Of a stretch of DNA of 64,000 nucleotides, positions 35,849-48,499 are shown piece after piece (position 1 is the stretch's first letter; the number at the start of each line of letters is the position of its first letter). Under the pieces are notes generated by a model. That model searched no databases. It was not told the origin of the DNA and saw only the letters and a list, made by a program, of their open reading frames with translations. Both the position numbers and the translations under genes were made by a program. The DNA is from Theristus sp. LFF4_11. Taxonomy: Eukaryota > Nematoda > Chromadorea > Monhysterida > Xyalidae. The stretch covers positions 1 to 64,000 of the forward strand of contig JASANC010001245.1 of the NCBI GenBank assembly GCA_030248135.1. Direction: 5' to 3'.

Positions 35849-37688
35849 AAAGGACACAAGTCGTTATCATTACTGGCTGATACAAACCGATAATAGTTCA
35901 ACACCATCAGAGTTATTTACAGCTGTTTTTTGCAGTAACATTTTGCAGAAACGCTTGTCCGTGCAAAAGGACAGCTAATTTTCTTTATCAGTGCTTTCAG
36001 ATTCTTTAAAACATTCAAAGCAATTGGGTGAAAAATGTAATAGTTGTGTTAAGTCATCGTTTTTTGCACCGAACGCTAGACCCGTCCAATACAAACAAAA
36101 TTCTTGAGATACATTGAATGAGAATGTGGTGCGTTTTGCAAACTGTGACTAACGTATGTATGAAAAAGGTGTTGTCACGTCTGTGCAAGCAAACAAACAC
36201 AAACACATTGGGCGTCATGAGTCAAGTTATTCTACCTATACATGATAAGGGAATTTTTGGAATGAATTTTCAAACTACGCAGCCTGGTGCGCAGATGTAA
36301 AACGCCGAAACACTTTGCACAGCGAGGACATCAGCACACTTGTGCTGTGCATTTTTGACAATCGCGTTGCAGAGTGCAAGAATCGGTGTCCAATTTGCGC
36401 GCACACAACTCCCCCGGCTCCTGACTCCCATAAAGGTTTCACGCAAAACATACAAAAAGCGCTCTGCCATATTTTGAAAAATAATATTTCAATATTCGTT
36501 TGTTCGCAAAATTGATTTGGAGTTGTAATCGTGTGGGATTGCCGCATCCACGCAGCGGCTGCTTGAGATGCCAAGATAAAATTGTTTAACGGCAGAAAAT
36601 GTGAAATCATTGAAAAATAAAGAACAGCACAAGTTTACGCAGAAAATTGCGGGGTTGATGTGGTGGTGAGAACAAAAGAGAACGTTTGACTTTGTTCACA
36701 AGTTTATTGTAATTCTACATGTTTTTACAGAGATACAAAAAGGGCAGAAAGTTCATCACTTGAAACACATGCAGCGGAATAAAACGGGTATGTTCAGGCT
36801 GTGCGAGCATCTCAACTACGCGTCGAAAATAACTCGATACAAAAACGTGTCTCACAAAACCATTTGACGCCACCGGTGCATATACAGACATCAAGGACCG
36901 GAAACAAAAACGTACAGAACGTAAACTAAAGCAGCGTACATGGTGGCCACGCACACTGTGGTCTCGATATGGACTTGAAAATCAGTTTTGACCAAAGACG
37001 AACACGGAAAAGACAAGTTTGATTATCGCTCACGCTTGTGTTGGAGGCTTGATGGATGCCGCGTGTTGCGCCAGCTGCTGCTTTGCTGGCGGAAACATCC
37101 AAGCTTATCTGACGATTATTGGCGTTTAAAAAATAAAAATAATAAAATAATTGCTAGTTAATCCGTAAGTGTGGTTACTTGACACTCTAGCGCAGGGCAA
37201 TCAGAAAAAACGCTCCGCTCGTTTTCAAAAGTGTCAGTTTTTTCAAGTTGCAAAACAGATAAAAAATGTCTTGCCATAATAGCGGCATGACTCTCCACAG
37301 CACACTACTTGTCGGTCGATTCATTGAATACATACATATGTGTAAATGCAATTTGGAAAACGCTGACGCTGTGACCGATGCTTCACCAAACGTGAACAGA
37401 TGAAAAGTACACGACGAAAATGGTCCATTTATTCCGATAAGCCTTGTGTAGCACCGAAATCGTATAAAACAGTAATCGTATGAACTCAACAAAAAAAGCA
37501 ACAGACTAAGTTTTATAATAACAAATAACAACAGAATAGAACCGGGCCAAATGGAAATGCAGAATGCGCTTTCATGCGGTGACAGGGCAGTGCACGCACA
37601 GAGACAGCTCAGAAGTGACACCCGGCTGACTGGCTCTCATGAACAAAACATACACTGTGAAAAAACAGAATAGGCTCCACTCCGTATT

Positions 37689-38075
37689 GTCGGACCAAAT
37701 AATTTCGGGCATTAGCTGATTGGCTGGCGCGTGACCCTCATCAGATTCAAATGCGGGCCGTTCAAATTGCACTTTGCTTTTTTTAATTTTTTAATTTTTG
37801 AGTGTTTGTGTTCTTGAATGTTTGGACTTTTTATGGACAAAACTTGTCATTTATAAAATACAGAAAAATTAAAAAAAGCAACTTTTAAAGCGAAGGTGAC
37901 CGTCGTTGTCGTTCTTTTTTCAAAAAAATAAAACTTCCCTTTAAAATTTGCTTTTTTTATTTTCTGCATTTTATAAATGAGAAACGGTAAAGTGCAAGTT
38001 GAACGGCCCGCGTTTGAACCTGATCAGGGTCATGCACCAAACAATCAGTTAATACCCGAAATTATCCAGTCCGAC
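37689..38075. mobile_element. Foldback element with ~85-bp imperfect inverted arms
   Basis: The left arm (about 37689-37775, GTCGGACCAAATAATTTCGG...) is repeated inverted at about 37990-38075 (...CCGAAATTATCCAGTCCGAC). The arms differ at perhaps one base in six. The centre is A/T-rich with no coding potential, indicating an old, decaying element. Confidence 0.65.
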
Positions 38076-40547
38076 GTTATATTGCACAAAACAAAATGAC
38101 ATTCAAATCTTTTCGTGCAAAGGAGGCGGAGTAATGTTGAATGGGTGCAAAAGCCGCACAGCTGAAAACTTAACGCGCTGTTTCGCGCCCGAACGTGGTC
38201 CAAAAATGATGAAATAATTTCATTCGTCGAACAAAATTCTGACTAGTTTGGTGGTTTTTTCATTTTCTAGCACAAAACTGCCGTTGGTCAGATCACGTTG
38301 TTTTTCTGCCGCGCGCAGCCGTGAAACATTTTATCTTTGTGAGTAAATGCATAGTGGGACACAAGAAAGATACAAATAAAAAAGCCATGCCGAAACAGGG
38401 GCAAAAGAAACGTGACATTGATAGCTCACTGTCAACACCTGCAGAAATGAAGGCAAAAAAATCGTTTTTTTGTAGCATGTTTCAACAAAATTTCATTGTT
38501 GATCTCTATGGCAAACGACTGCGGATGGTGAACAGACACGGAATAACGAGCAGTAAAATTTGCGCTCAAAAAGTTGCATTACTGCATGTTGTTTTCAAAA
38601 GTTTATTTTACCGTCAGCTATGTGCGATGTGCCTCAAGACAGAAGACACGGAAAAACACTGTGAACGACAAGAAAAAATTGCCATCACAAACATGCAGCT
38701 GCGAAAAATGATATTCTTTGAAGGTTGCACTGTTGGTGTGGTCGTTTTTTGCAACGTTTCTTTTATTATTGCCTGTATGTCTGCTTTAGGCCCTTCCTTG
38801 GTATCTTTCCTAACAGTCTCTTTGTATTTGCGCTGTGCCAAACGAAATATAGAAAACCCGCAATGATTGAAATACGGCACATAGACACGGACAGTGTTTT
38901 CATATTTCAGGGCACAGTGAATGCGGTCGTTGACTTTTTGGCGGCATCACACATGCATTACACGCGCAAAAATGCATTGCTCACTATTTTACGATCTCTG
39001 GGCGGGAAATTCAAAAAGGTTATATCTTTTTTAATTGCACTTGACTCGTTTTTTGTTCGGTGTGAAATGTGAAATGTTTGATTTGGAATGAAGGGGCAAT
39101 GGGCAATCATTTAAAAAATCGCTGAAAATGTATATAACACATGACTTTGAATTTCCCCACCGAGTTACAAATATCGCACATTATGTGTTATCATTATGTT
39201 CAATAAAACTTCAGAAATCCGCCTTTCCCCCCAGCTCAGCAATTCAGATTCACTTATCAAAGTGTATTAAAAAACTACCCCGAACAGTTTTAGCGTTCAA
39301 AAGCGATACATAGCACAGCCGAACCATTGATACACAGCAGCGATGCTGCAGATTACAACAACATTTTCCAGTTGAATTTCAATGCACACCAAAGAAACAC
39401 GGAAATTCATCTTTTGCCGCCATGCAAGAAAACAAAACAGCAGTGGAATCTGTCACGTTGCTGCGGCTGTGCTGCGCAGTTTGCTTTTTGGTATGGCCGA
39501 TTGGAGCGAAGAAGCTGCACACACACCACGCGTAGAGAACCCGTTTTGAAGCGATGAGAAAAAGTCAGCACAAGGCGGGCAAGCATGGCAGAGGTGTGTG
39601 TTACAAGCTGACGGACAGGGCGTTGCGTCAGATTGTGTAAACTGCGGCAAGCACAACATACACAGATTTGTATGTAGTTCACACGAGCGCTCGAGCACAC
39701 CGCTCTATTCTTAGGAATACACAGGTCAGCTGCACGGGCGCCTGCTCGTTTCACAGCACATTTTGCTGTCGGTGCTGTCGTGTCGCGCACACCGCATCCA
39801 TCTGCCGCTAGGGCGACTCAGCGCACAAAAATTTGACAAACATTTCTGTCGTCGAAAATTGTAAAGAAAAGCAAAGGCATCAGCGTTAGAGCACACTGGT
39901 TGAACACAGCGAAGAAAAAAGTTTTTATTGTTCTCCGCAGACGACAACGACAACGACATGGTGACACAAACTTCAGCTTCCTTGCCTTCAAACGATATAC
40001 TAGTTGAATACAATTGCTATTTAGCTCAAGCAAGTCGCTCTTGCATTTGACATCCTTTTTATTTGTACGCAACATAATGTGCAGGCCAAAATTTGCAAAA
40101 CATTCGTGTTTTTTTGGCCTCATTATAAATTATTTTGTGACAATGTTTTATAAGCTGACAAAATAAGCGAGAGGCAATATCCCAATTGTTTGCTAATTTT
40201 CGTGCTAATTTACTTTTAAAATTTGCCCCTCTGTTTCAAAAAATGATAACATAATTTAACCTTTTCCCTATAATTGCGAAATCAGTGTTCAGCTGCAGTT
40301 AACCTTGTAAAAATGTCAGTCGTGCGCTTTTCTTTATTTTTTTGCCGATAAACACCCACAACTAGGATAGCTGCCACACTATCCACTTGAACCGTTCGGT
40401 TTGTACAATCACAAAAACAATTCCCTTCCCACTCAATACAACTAAACCACTGGATAAACTGTTTGAGAAGTGAGGAAAATGTTCTGGGCTCTTGAAATTG
40501 GTGACGCAGTGTCACAAATTCTTTATTTAATATCTGCAACGTATGTA

Positions 40548-41392
40548 CAGGGTGGATTTCGCGACTGCATTAAAGTCTGAAGGTGCACCACTTATAGTCA
40601 TTTGGTTCCCATTTTTGTGTGCAAATTTGAGGCAAACATATTTACTATGCTGGGCACAACGGTACTTTCATCCGAAAACTTTCATTTTCACTGTTATTTA
40701 CATTTTCAAGCATCGGGGTACACCGTACACGACATCGACAATACCACATTGTCTTGCTTTTCACTGTCATTTGCTCCATTATTGTCTTGTTTTAGTCGCT
40801 TAAACAGTTCAATGTGTCCACCGTTGTTTTCCATGACCGCTTGCAAGCGAGCCTGAAGCCTTGCAGCACTTTGCGTTGCAGCGGCCGGTCACTGCTGATC
40901 TGCTCAACGCCACTGCGAAGTGCCTCCTTCAATTCTTCCACAATTCGGGGCTTCGCTCCATAAACAAAATGCTCAAGATGACCCCAAAACTAATGGCGTC
41001 ATGTGAAAAGGACCGAGTCAGCCAGTCAATGGGACCACGGCAGCCAATCCAGCGACCGCTTAGTGACTGTCCAGCCATTCGCGAACAACGGTGGACACAT
41101 TGAACAGTGTTAAGCGACTAAAACAAGACAATTATAGAGCAGATGACAGTGAAACAGAAGACGATCTGATATTGCTGAAGAAATCTTGAATGATGATGAT
41201 GACGTGTATCCCGATGAAGAAAAACAAAAAGTAAAAGTAAAATTTTGGATAAAAGTCCCGCTCGCTGTGCATAACAGAGTTAACATTTTTGCTTGAAATA
41301 CCAAATGACTGAGTGGTGCAAATTTCAGCTTCAGACATCAATGCAGTCATGGATCGAAGCATTTTAAAAATTGACGTTTTTTGATCACCCTG
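40548..41392. mobile_element. Mariner-like element made of two inverted 3' halves
   Basis: The element is flanked by TA (40546-40547, 41393-41394), starting CAGGGTGG and ending CACCCTG. Both arms, about 285 bp each, carry the 3' end of the same mariner-type transposase reading toward the nearer terminus. The C-terminal motif ENNGGHIE is readable on the minus strand near 40810 and NNGGHIE on the plus strand near 41088. Further transposase remnants (EELKEAL, VREWLDSH, GRWIG-like) lie between on the minus strand, with stops and frameshifts. It is dead and could mobilise only in trans. Confidence 0.75.
40780..41105 (-). pseudogene. Mariner-type transposase C-terminal remnant
   Basis: Read on the minus strand from 41105 to 40780 and allowing frameshifts, one finds VREWLDSH, a Trp/Gly-rich stretch, then KPRIVEELKEALRSGVEQIS and ENNGGHIE, in the order of the C-terminal half of mariner/IS630 transposases of the VREWLD...ENNGGH type. 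Several stops show it is inactive. Confidence 0.65.
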
Positions 41393-41936
41393 TATTATTG
41401 AAATTGAAACACTGTAGATTTTCTCCAGGTTTGCTCATCCCGAGGGCGACTTTATTACTATTTCACTGTAGAATAGTGAAAACGGTGTCTGTAAACTGCA
41501 AGTGCACCGAAAAAACAACGACAACAACAAAGACAATACCTGCGAACTGCATAAATCCTCACTACCCAGAAGATTAGGTCGGCTGTACAAATACCGGTTT
41601 ATTGATAAACATCAGCAAAAGACCGCAGTCTGTTCGAGAAAATGCCCGTTCCGTGGCTGTCAACGAAGCACCACGCTGCACAGGGACATGCGGCTACCGG
41701 TCTGTTATTCCACTGCACTCGTTACACTATGTTATTACAGTTTTCTCGATTTCTGACTGTTTTTCGTTTTACCGTGCAACTGTTACGAGCAACACAGTCT
41801 AAAAAGTCGTTTCCAATAAATTTCACGCATTTAAGTTAAACCGAGTCTGAGATTACTATTTAACCAAACGTTTGAAAATGGTTACAATCAGTAAGTACAC
41901 AAATTGACCGATTTTACATACCTGCATCAAGCTCGG

Positions 41937-44005
41937 ATGCCACCCAAAGGCCGTATATTTTTAGCAATGCAACAGGCAGCCGCTGGTGCTGCAGCGCCAG
42001 CCCCGCCTCCACCTCAGGATGGTGTGGCCACGATGCAGGCTGTTGCTAAAGGAGACCAGAAAACCGGAAAAGTGCGTTCCAACCGCTTCGCTTTGTTTTT
42101 TGGAAAACCCAACTGTTCTAACAAAAAACGCGTACCTTTTTCAGCATCCGTTGTAACAAGCGATGCAGCATGCATGTTTGACTACAACCAACCCTCTAAA
42201 TTGTCTGCTGTATTTAGCGTGTGGGCCGATGGACGTTGGCAGAGCTGCGACAAACGGATGGCATCATTCCGTCACAGTACGGCACGAACAAGTACGACAG
42301 TCAAAAGGGCATGATCGGCATGGGCACCATCAGGAACACCACCATGAAAGTGCGCAACACGAAACTGCAGGTCGGTGCGACATTCGGCTTCATGAATACA
42401 GAATCAACTGAACACGCTCATTCATCACATCAACAGCAAACATCAGTTCTTTCACAGCAAGTGCCCCTTGAAATTCTGTTGCGTGGCGAGCAAGACGTGC
42501 GCGCGCAGTCGGGCAGCAATCGATTTGCGTCACAACGAGGCATGACTGGCATGGGCACCGGACGTGACGTCGCACGCGAGTCGCACACGATCCACACAAA
42601 GCTGCAGCCTGTGCCCGAGGAGAAACTGCTGCTCAGCGAGGGCGTTGTCCGTCTGCAGTCTGGCTCGAACAGATTCGCCAGTCAGAAGGGCATGACTGGG
42701 TACGTGATGTGTTGCAGTTCACGTTGGTTATCCCAGTAGCACAATGTTGTTTTCTCGGCTGGGTGACAAACTTCCATTTGAACTATTGCACTCGCGAATG
42801 CACAATTTGCTTCAGCATGGGCACAAATCGTCGTGAGCTGACGCGAATGATCGACTCAAAGCATCCGGAGTATGACGTTGAACATCCAGACCAGGCACAT
42901 TTGCCACTGCAGACCGGCACAAATAGATTCGCTTCACAAAAAGGTTTCGTGCGTTGTCCGTGTGATTTTAGAATGGGTAGCCAAAAACGCAGAAATGAAG
43001 AAATAACGCCGAGGCGTTCGGAAGCGTTTTGATCGTGACGACAAATTTCGTGGAAAAAGTTGACTGTTATGCGGATCTGCAAAAGACTGAGAAAAACTCT
43101 TTGAAACAATGAAAAAAAGCAAGCAGGCATGTGACGATCTAGTTCAAACAACGCAGGAATGACTGCGATTGGTATGGCGCGTCGTGAGACAACAAAAATG
43201 GTGGACACGAAACACCCGGAGTACAGCCACGAGCTGCCAGACCAGTCTACGATTCCATCGCAGATGGGCAGCAACAAATATGCGTCACAAGTTGGCATGA
43301 CAAGCATGGGACACCGACGATGGGAGGTCCGTAATTTACTGAAAATCTTGTTTTTGACAATTATTATTACCACGTGTGGATTTCTTAGTGATTCGACAAG
43401 ACACTGGTAGTGCAGGGTTGTTTTGTGTAGGTGCTGAATCCGTACATCTCTCGGCAAGACCGTCGTGGCCAAGCGATCGTGCCGTCGCAGATGGGCAGCA
43501 ACCAGTTTGCCAGCCAAATCGGCATGACCTCGTTTGGTGCGCCCCGCCTGCAGACGACGTTCATCGAGGGAGAAGAGTTGCCTCCAGAAGAGGTCTGTTT
43601 CGCGTCGCTGATTCATAGACATCGGATCACTTGAGAAAGACTGCGACAGCATTTGCGCCGCTACTGTTGTCAGTTTTTCTGCCATTTTGTGCAATCAATG
43701 AGTCACTTTACAAAGGAAATGCTAATAGCCGTCAGTCTCTTTATGAAATACATATTTCAAAAACCATCCTATCCTCCTAATCATGATTCTCCATATAGTT
43801 TCATCGACACACGCACTTGTTGGTGTTGCAGATCAACAAGTCGAAGATGATCATCCCGTCGCAGGCCGGCTGGAACCGTGGCGACTCGCAACGGGGCATG
43901 ACGTCATTCGGTACTGGACGTGACGTCAAGGGCAAACATCTGAAACGCATTTGGGAACTCGAGTTTCCAGAAGCAACCGAGATCAGTGCTCTCGATATGC
44001 GCTAA
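41937..44005 (+). CDS. unc-87-like: UNC-87-like protein with seven calponin (CLIK) repeats
   Basis: Actin-bundling, tropomyosin-associated muscle protein in the UNC-87 family. Exons: 41937-42071, 42218-42370, 42458-42699, 42816-42943, 43157-43326, 43431-43592, 43832-44005; the frame is open for 387 residues. Seven 23-residue calponin repeats are visible: GIIPSQYGTNKYDSQKGM, VRAQSGSNRFASQRGM, VRLQSGSNRFASQKGM, LPLQTGTNRFASQKGM, IPSQMGSNKYASQVGM, VPSQMGSNQFASQIGM and IPSQAGWNRGDSQRGM. UNC-87 of C. elegans also has seven and no CH domain, and none is seen here. The N terminus is Ala/Pro-rich. The 87-nt intron 42371-42457 is open in frame and could be retained. An alternative first exon (ATG 41878, donor at 41891, acceptor before 41931) is also in frame and would add MVTITR. 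No 3' signal is clear. Confidence 0.93.
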
Positions 44006-45224
44006 GCATAATTTGCTTAATAATTTTGCAAAAAATTGCTATTTGCATGCCACCTTAAAACAAGCGAGCAATAGTACTGCCTGAAGAAAACTCACGTTCA
44101 CCCTGCACAAGTCTGGTTAATGCGTCATTTTTTACGAGTTTACGAGTTTTTACTGTTGCACAGTTTTAGAGGATGTTTTTAAATTGTATCTAACTTTGTT
44201 TTTACTAGTCAAAACTTGTTACAAAAAAGTGCCATTTTTACCAGGATAACCCACTTTCAATGAATTCAAAATGCTAAACTGTACTAGACCAATCCAGTTG
44301 AAATTATATTTATGGCGCCGCGCTCAGTTTGCAGATTTTTGTTTTGATCTTGTTCGCTCTAAAATGAAAATACGAGTACGACATCCCTGCGTAATGAGTC
44401 GTTCGGACTATTATCTTTTATTTTGGTCCCGAGACTCAATGCGCGCATAGATAGGTAAACAGTTTTCTGCATGACGCGGGAATTCAAAATCAGTGAAGTG
44501 ATCCAAATGTCCTAAATAGGGTTGCGTCACTTGGGCTATTTTGAATTGCCACATAAAGATTGAAACTGGTTTCACTTCTACGTCTGAAAACGCATTTTGT
44601 CGCAGAACCCAAATAATTGATAATACCAGTATTTTCTTTTCAGAGTGATTATGGTTGCAGTTTGTATCATGCTGCTTCTGTAGTGAACTCTGACTCCCGT
44701 CGGCGCTGTACACAGACCACTTTCTTTTGTAAATGTGTTAATCGATTACTTTTCTTCACTATCTTTTCTTTCAAAGTTTGCAGAATTTTTGTTTGAAATG
44801 TGCAGATAACTTCTTGCCAAGCCAAAAAGAACTCATTAAATGAACAACGTGTAAAAGTTGTATTCATAACTGTGAACAACAAACGTCTTGTTGTTCTGAG
44901 ATGTGTATCCTTTTCATTATACTTGGATTAAACGCAGCTTTATGATATTATAAAATTGTTAAAAAACTGAACGTGTGAAATGAATAATTTTTAATGCGAA
45001 TTTCAATTAAACTTTTGTTGATTGAAATAAAAGTTCTACTGACGACCAAAATAAAGAGATGTTGTCACATTGATTTTGCGGAAACCGTGTATTTGTTATG
45101 GTTTCATGCCTGGCAGTGCAAGCATCGTCACTGCTTACATGTATTTATTGTGTTTCAATGTTTTCATTGGTGAAGTGTGTCTTTTCAGACTTCGCCAAAT
45201 ACCACAGCTTATGCAATAAACAAA
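44006..45224. other. Intergenic, AT-rich
   Basis: Between the two calponin-repeat genes on the same strand. No coding motif is seen. CTTTTCAG at 45181-45188, upstream of the second gene, could be a trans-splice acceptor. The 1.2-kb gap is wider than typical nematode operon spacing. Confidence 0.55.
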
Positions 45225-45929
45225 ATGCAACAACCACCACAACAACAAAGTGCCAGCGGACACGCTAAGGGTGGAGGCAATAGTGCTCCAAAAGCACCGC
45301 CAGTAGCACGCGTTTGGTCGCCCCCACCGGATCAGCCGCAGATCAGACCAATCGTTCAGATGGGCACCGGCTTTCTACCGCAGGACAAAGCAATGCGAGC
45401 TCATGTACGTTCAATCTGTATGGTTTAACTGGTTATCATTATTGCCAGTTTTTGAACTTTGAGCGACGCGTGATGTAAGTAATCAAGAAGAGCAGAGGCG
45501 TATAATTTAAAGGGGTAAATTCGGTGGAAATTTACCGTGGGATGACAAAGCTTAGGATCAAAGGAGCACTGATGCGCTTCGTAACGACATACACAAATGT
45601 ACGTCACTTCGTAGTAACACCGACGCAGCGTTACTGCCGGATAGCATCGTCCATTGTTGCAGTTGGAACAACAAAAACAGCAACGCAAACGCGCCCCTCG
45701 ATTCACACTGGAGCAGCTTCGCGCCTCCGACGGCGTGATACCGGTGCAGTCAGGCACCAATCAGTTCGCGACGCAACGTGGCATGACGCCGTTCGGTGGG
45801 CCACGTGACGTCGTCAGAAGTGTGCCGTTGCATCGGCTCGTGGACGAGTACGCACCACAGCAGCAGCTGGCACAGCACCTCATCGCACAGCCAGACCAAC
45901 CGTTGCAATATCAACAACCGCATCAGTGA
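45225..45929 (+). CDS. Small calponin-repeat protein
   Basis: Two exons, 45225-45404 and 45663-45929 (148 residues), joined CAT|GTACGT ... TTGCAG|TTGGAA in phase 0. The N-terminal part is Gln/Pro/Gly-rich with a half-repeat (IRPIVQMGTGFLPQDKAMRAH minus the last residue). The C-terminal exon has one full calponin repeat (LRASDGVIPVQSGTNQF, ATQRGMTPFGGPRDV) and a Gln-rich tail. It probably binds F-actin like its neighbour, and is either a duplicate of one repeat exon or a separate CLIK-type gene. The start was chosen as the first ATG after the acceptor at 45188. An upstream ATG at 45211 is followed at once by a stop. Confidence 0.8.
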
Positions 45930-45977
45930 CTACCCAATGCAACACGTCTGCGTCGTAGGACTGGCACCCTTTTTTCA

Positions 45978-45983
45978 TTAAAA
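45978..45983 (+). terminator. Candidate poly(A) signal ATTAAA
   Basis: ATTAAA lies 49 nt after the stop of the small calponin-repeat gene. It is a common AATAAA variant and is the only candidate nearby. Confidence 0.4.
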
Positions 45984-46189
45984 TCTAGTTTTTCAACTTT
46001 CGTTTTCACACATTCAATTTTTGACGTCAGCAAACCAATGCATATCAACTGTTGAAGGTAACCTTTAACTATTGCTTTGATTTCACGATTGATTGTGATT
46101 TTTTGCATTGAATCTTTATGCGAGGTTGTGTTTTTGTCATTTTGCTTTCAAAATGAAATTCACTGAGGCTGCATTTTATTCTTTAACAC

Positions 46190-46195
46190 TTTATT
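46190..46195 (-). terminator. Candidate poly(A) signal AATAAA of collagen 1
   Basis: AATAAA on the minus strand about 95 nt downstream of the collagen 1 stop. Confidence 0.45.
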
Positions 46196-46288
46196 TTACA
46201 GTAATCATATCATTTCAACTTGGATTGTAAGATACAGTAAGCTCCGAATATAATGAAAATAATTAAACCAAAAGACACATTAGTTTTT

Positions 46289-47559
46289 TTAATTCCATTG
46301 GGCTGGGAGCTCGCTATAGCGGCTATGGCGGTCTGGGCACTCACAATAAAGTGCGTCGTCGCCAAGCATGCCCTCAGCTCCAGGCGCACCCATTTCTCCC
46401 TGAATGCCGACACGTCCCTGGTAGCCGGCTAAACCCTGTTCACCCCGTTGTCCAGGTGGACCGACCGTCTGATCTTTTCCGTTTGGACCCTTCTCACCTG
46501 GTGGACCCTATAAATGCTAAGATTATGTTATTGAACTACACATGTAGTTTCTTCTGTTAAAAAATCAAAATGGAACTTTCGTGAGAGCGTATCAAGTTCA
46601 GAGGCTGTGTGTTCAAACCTTGATTCCTGGTTTGCCCTTTGGACCCGGTTCTGTGATGTATTTCGTGCCATTTTCACCATCATCGCCTGGTTCTCCCATT
46701 TTTCCATCGGCGCCAGCACGGCCGGGACGGCCCATTTCTCCTGGAGTACCGGGGTTGCCGTCCAATCCGTTCATACCTGACATACCCGCCGCACCTTGAC
46801 GACCCCTAGGTCCTAAACGAAGTAAAAAAATGAAACCGAATTGAAAATAGAAAAGTAGCAACGTCCTACCGGTTCGTCCTGTAGGTCCAGTTTCGCCAAC
46901 TGGACCATTCGGGCAGTGGAAGCATTTGTCGGTCTGTTGCTCTATTGCCAGATCCTGAAATTGTTAGTTGATCAGCTGATCAGGGTTTTTGAAAAACCAA
47001 ATTAACTGAGATAAATTCGGAAATATACATGTTAAATCTAGGTGTATTTCAAATAATACAACAGACCGCCGCATTCGTTCCATCAGTGCCCGCACGCCCG
47101 TCTGAACCTCGGTTGCCTTTGGCACCTGGTCTCCCCGGTTCCCCTGGCTCGCCATACGGACAATTGTTCATTTGACTACATGCTACAACGTCGTTTTTTA
47201 TTTCATATTCCGACATTACAAAACAAATTGAATCACTGTTTATTTTAATTTACCGCAGATTGAGCCGCTCACTTGACGCGTTTTGCGGACGAATAACGGG
47301 CGGATGACGAGTTTTTGGTGGCTGGCGTCTACCATGCCCTGTAAAAATGCTGGTTTGCGATGATATGTCGCATCGAACATGGGTCATGACAGTCGACCAA
47401 CAAACAAACCTGAAACTCAAGCATTTCCTGATCGAGCTCAAGCCAAGTTTGTTCGATCTCATTCACGATCATGGGTATTAGAACGATACAAGCGAGTATT
47501 GTGGACACACTGAACAGTGTCGCAACGCAAGTAGTAAGCCGCACAGTTTCTGCGCCCAT
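46289..47559 (-). CDS. Cuticle-type collagen 1
   Basis: Structural collagen of the nematode cuticle. Exons (5' to 3'): 47410-47559 (150 nt), 47254-47338 (85), 47067-47182 (116), 46870-46954 (85), 46619-46812 (194), 46289-46507 (219); 282 residues. The N terminus has the anchor VRLTTCVATLFSVSTILACI, typical of cuticle collagens, then a basic RKTR furin-like site. Gly-X-Y blocks are GEPGEPGRPGAKGNRG, then a Cys-containing gap (DKCFHCPNG), a longer Gly-X-Y run in exon 5 with a short break, and GPPGEKGPNG onward. The C terminus carries CECP. Paired cysteines flank the Gly-X-Y blocks as in the family. Collagen 2 is a close paralog. Confidence 0.95.
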
Positions 47560-48499
47560 AATTCTGTTTTTCGACAATCGCAAAATATGAAAACTTCGTA
47601 TTGGTTCGTATGAACAAATGTAAACTTTTCCTTGAAGTTTTGTTAACTGAGTGGCATTGGTGATGCATATTTATATGCTCGAGTGCAAGATGATTGCAGG
47701 TCACGTTTGTTGTTTGTTTCATAATCACATGGCATGCGTTTCGTAAATTTTCAAAAATTCAGAGCGCTTGGTTTCTGATAACATATATTTTGTGCGTATT
47801 TGAAATCAGTGACAATTACACTCGAGCACCAATAATCACATGCACAATTTGTTTTTTTTTCTGAACACCAATTTTACACGCCCCATGCACATCTGGATAA
47901 AACCGCGCAAATGCAATAAATTACTTCCGTTAATGTTGTGTGTAAAGTGAGCAAAACTTCTGACGACCTTTCAGACGCGATGTGAAACAGGCCAGCAAAG
48001 CCGCAATTTGACAATGCATTTTAAAAAATTTCGAGGTCAAATTGATAAAACGTGACAATTTGAACGAACATCAATGATGGATGAACGTTGATTTGACGTG
48101 GCGGAACTGCAACAATGTTTTTGTGCCTTTCACACTGACCGCAAATAAAAACTTCCGAATAGATAGATGTATCCTATTGTCGATCTGAAGCTGTGTGTGA
48201 TCTGTAACTGAAATACTAACATCAGTTCCACTTACATTAAGACTAAAACATGACTTAAAGTTACTAATGTGCGCAGTCGGCAGTTCTCAACACCAGGATT
48301 GTTTCAGTCTGGAACTATTTGGTTTTTTGAATTTCTGAAGGTCTTTAGAAAGCGTACTGGAATTATACTTATTTCCGATACTGAAAATGAATTTACTTTT
48401 TTTCTGAAAAGCCACAATCTTTTTAAATTGCAAAAAAATGTCAAATTTTGTCTAAGGAAAAGTACCAGAAGATGGCATACATTTTCTATCAACCGTCAA
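47560..48499. other. Intergenic / collagen 1 upstream region
   Basis: About 0.9 kb upstream of the collagen 1 start. It should contain its promoter, but I recognise no convincing core motif. There is no gene-like frame. Confidence 0.5.

Larger units (their letters stand above)
32163..41936. other. 9.8-kb intergenic region
   Basis: Between the IQGAP 5' end and the UNC-87-like gene. I see no conserved protein, no tRNA-like sequence and no CpG-like block. Three inverted-repeat transposons are listed separately. A further 5' exon of IQGAP could be hidden near its left end. The longest open frame is 38321-38866 (181 codons), which shows no domain. Confidence 0.55.

Noticed and set aside
38321..38866. 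181-codon plus-strand ORF in the intergenic region
   Set aside because: No domain, no splice context, AT-rich composition like its surroundings, and the opposite strand is also partly open; not enough to call a gene.
39407..39790. 127-codon minus-strand ORF
   Set aside because: No motif, no start context, overlapping open frames on both strands; likely chance.
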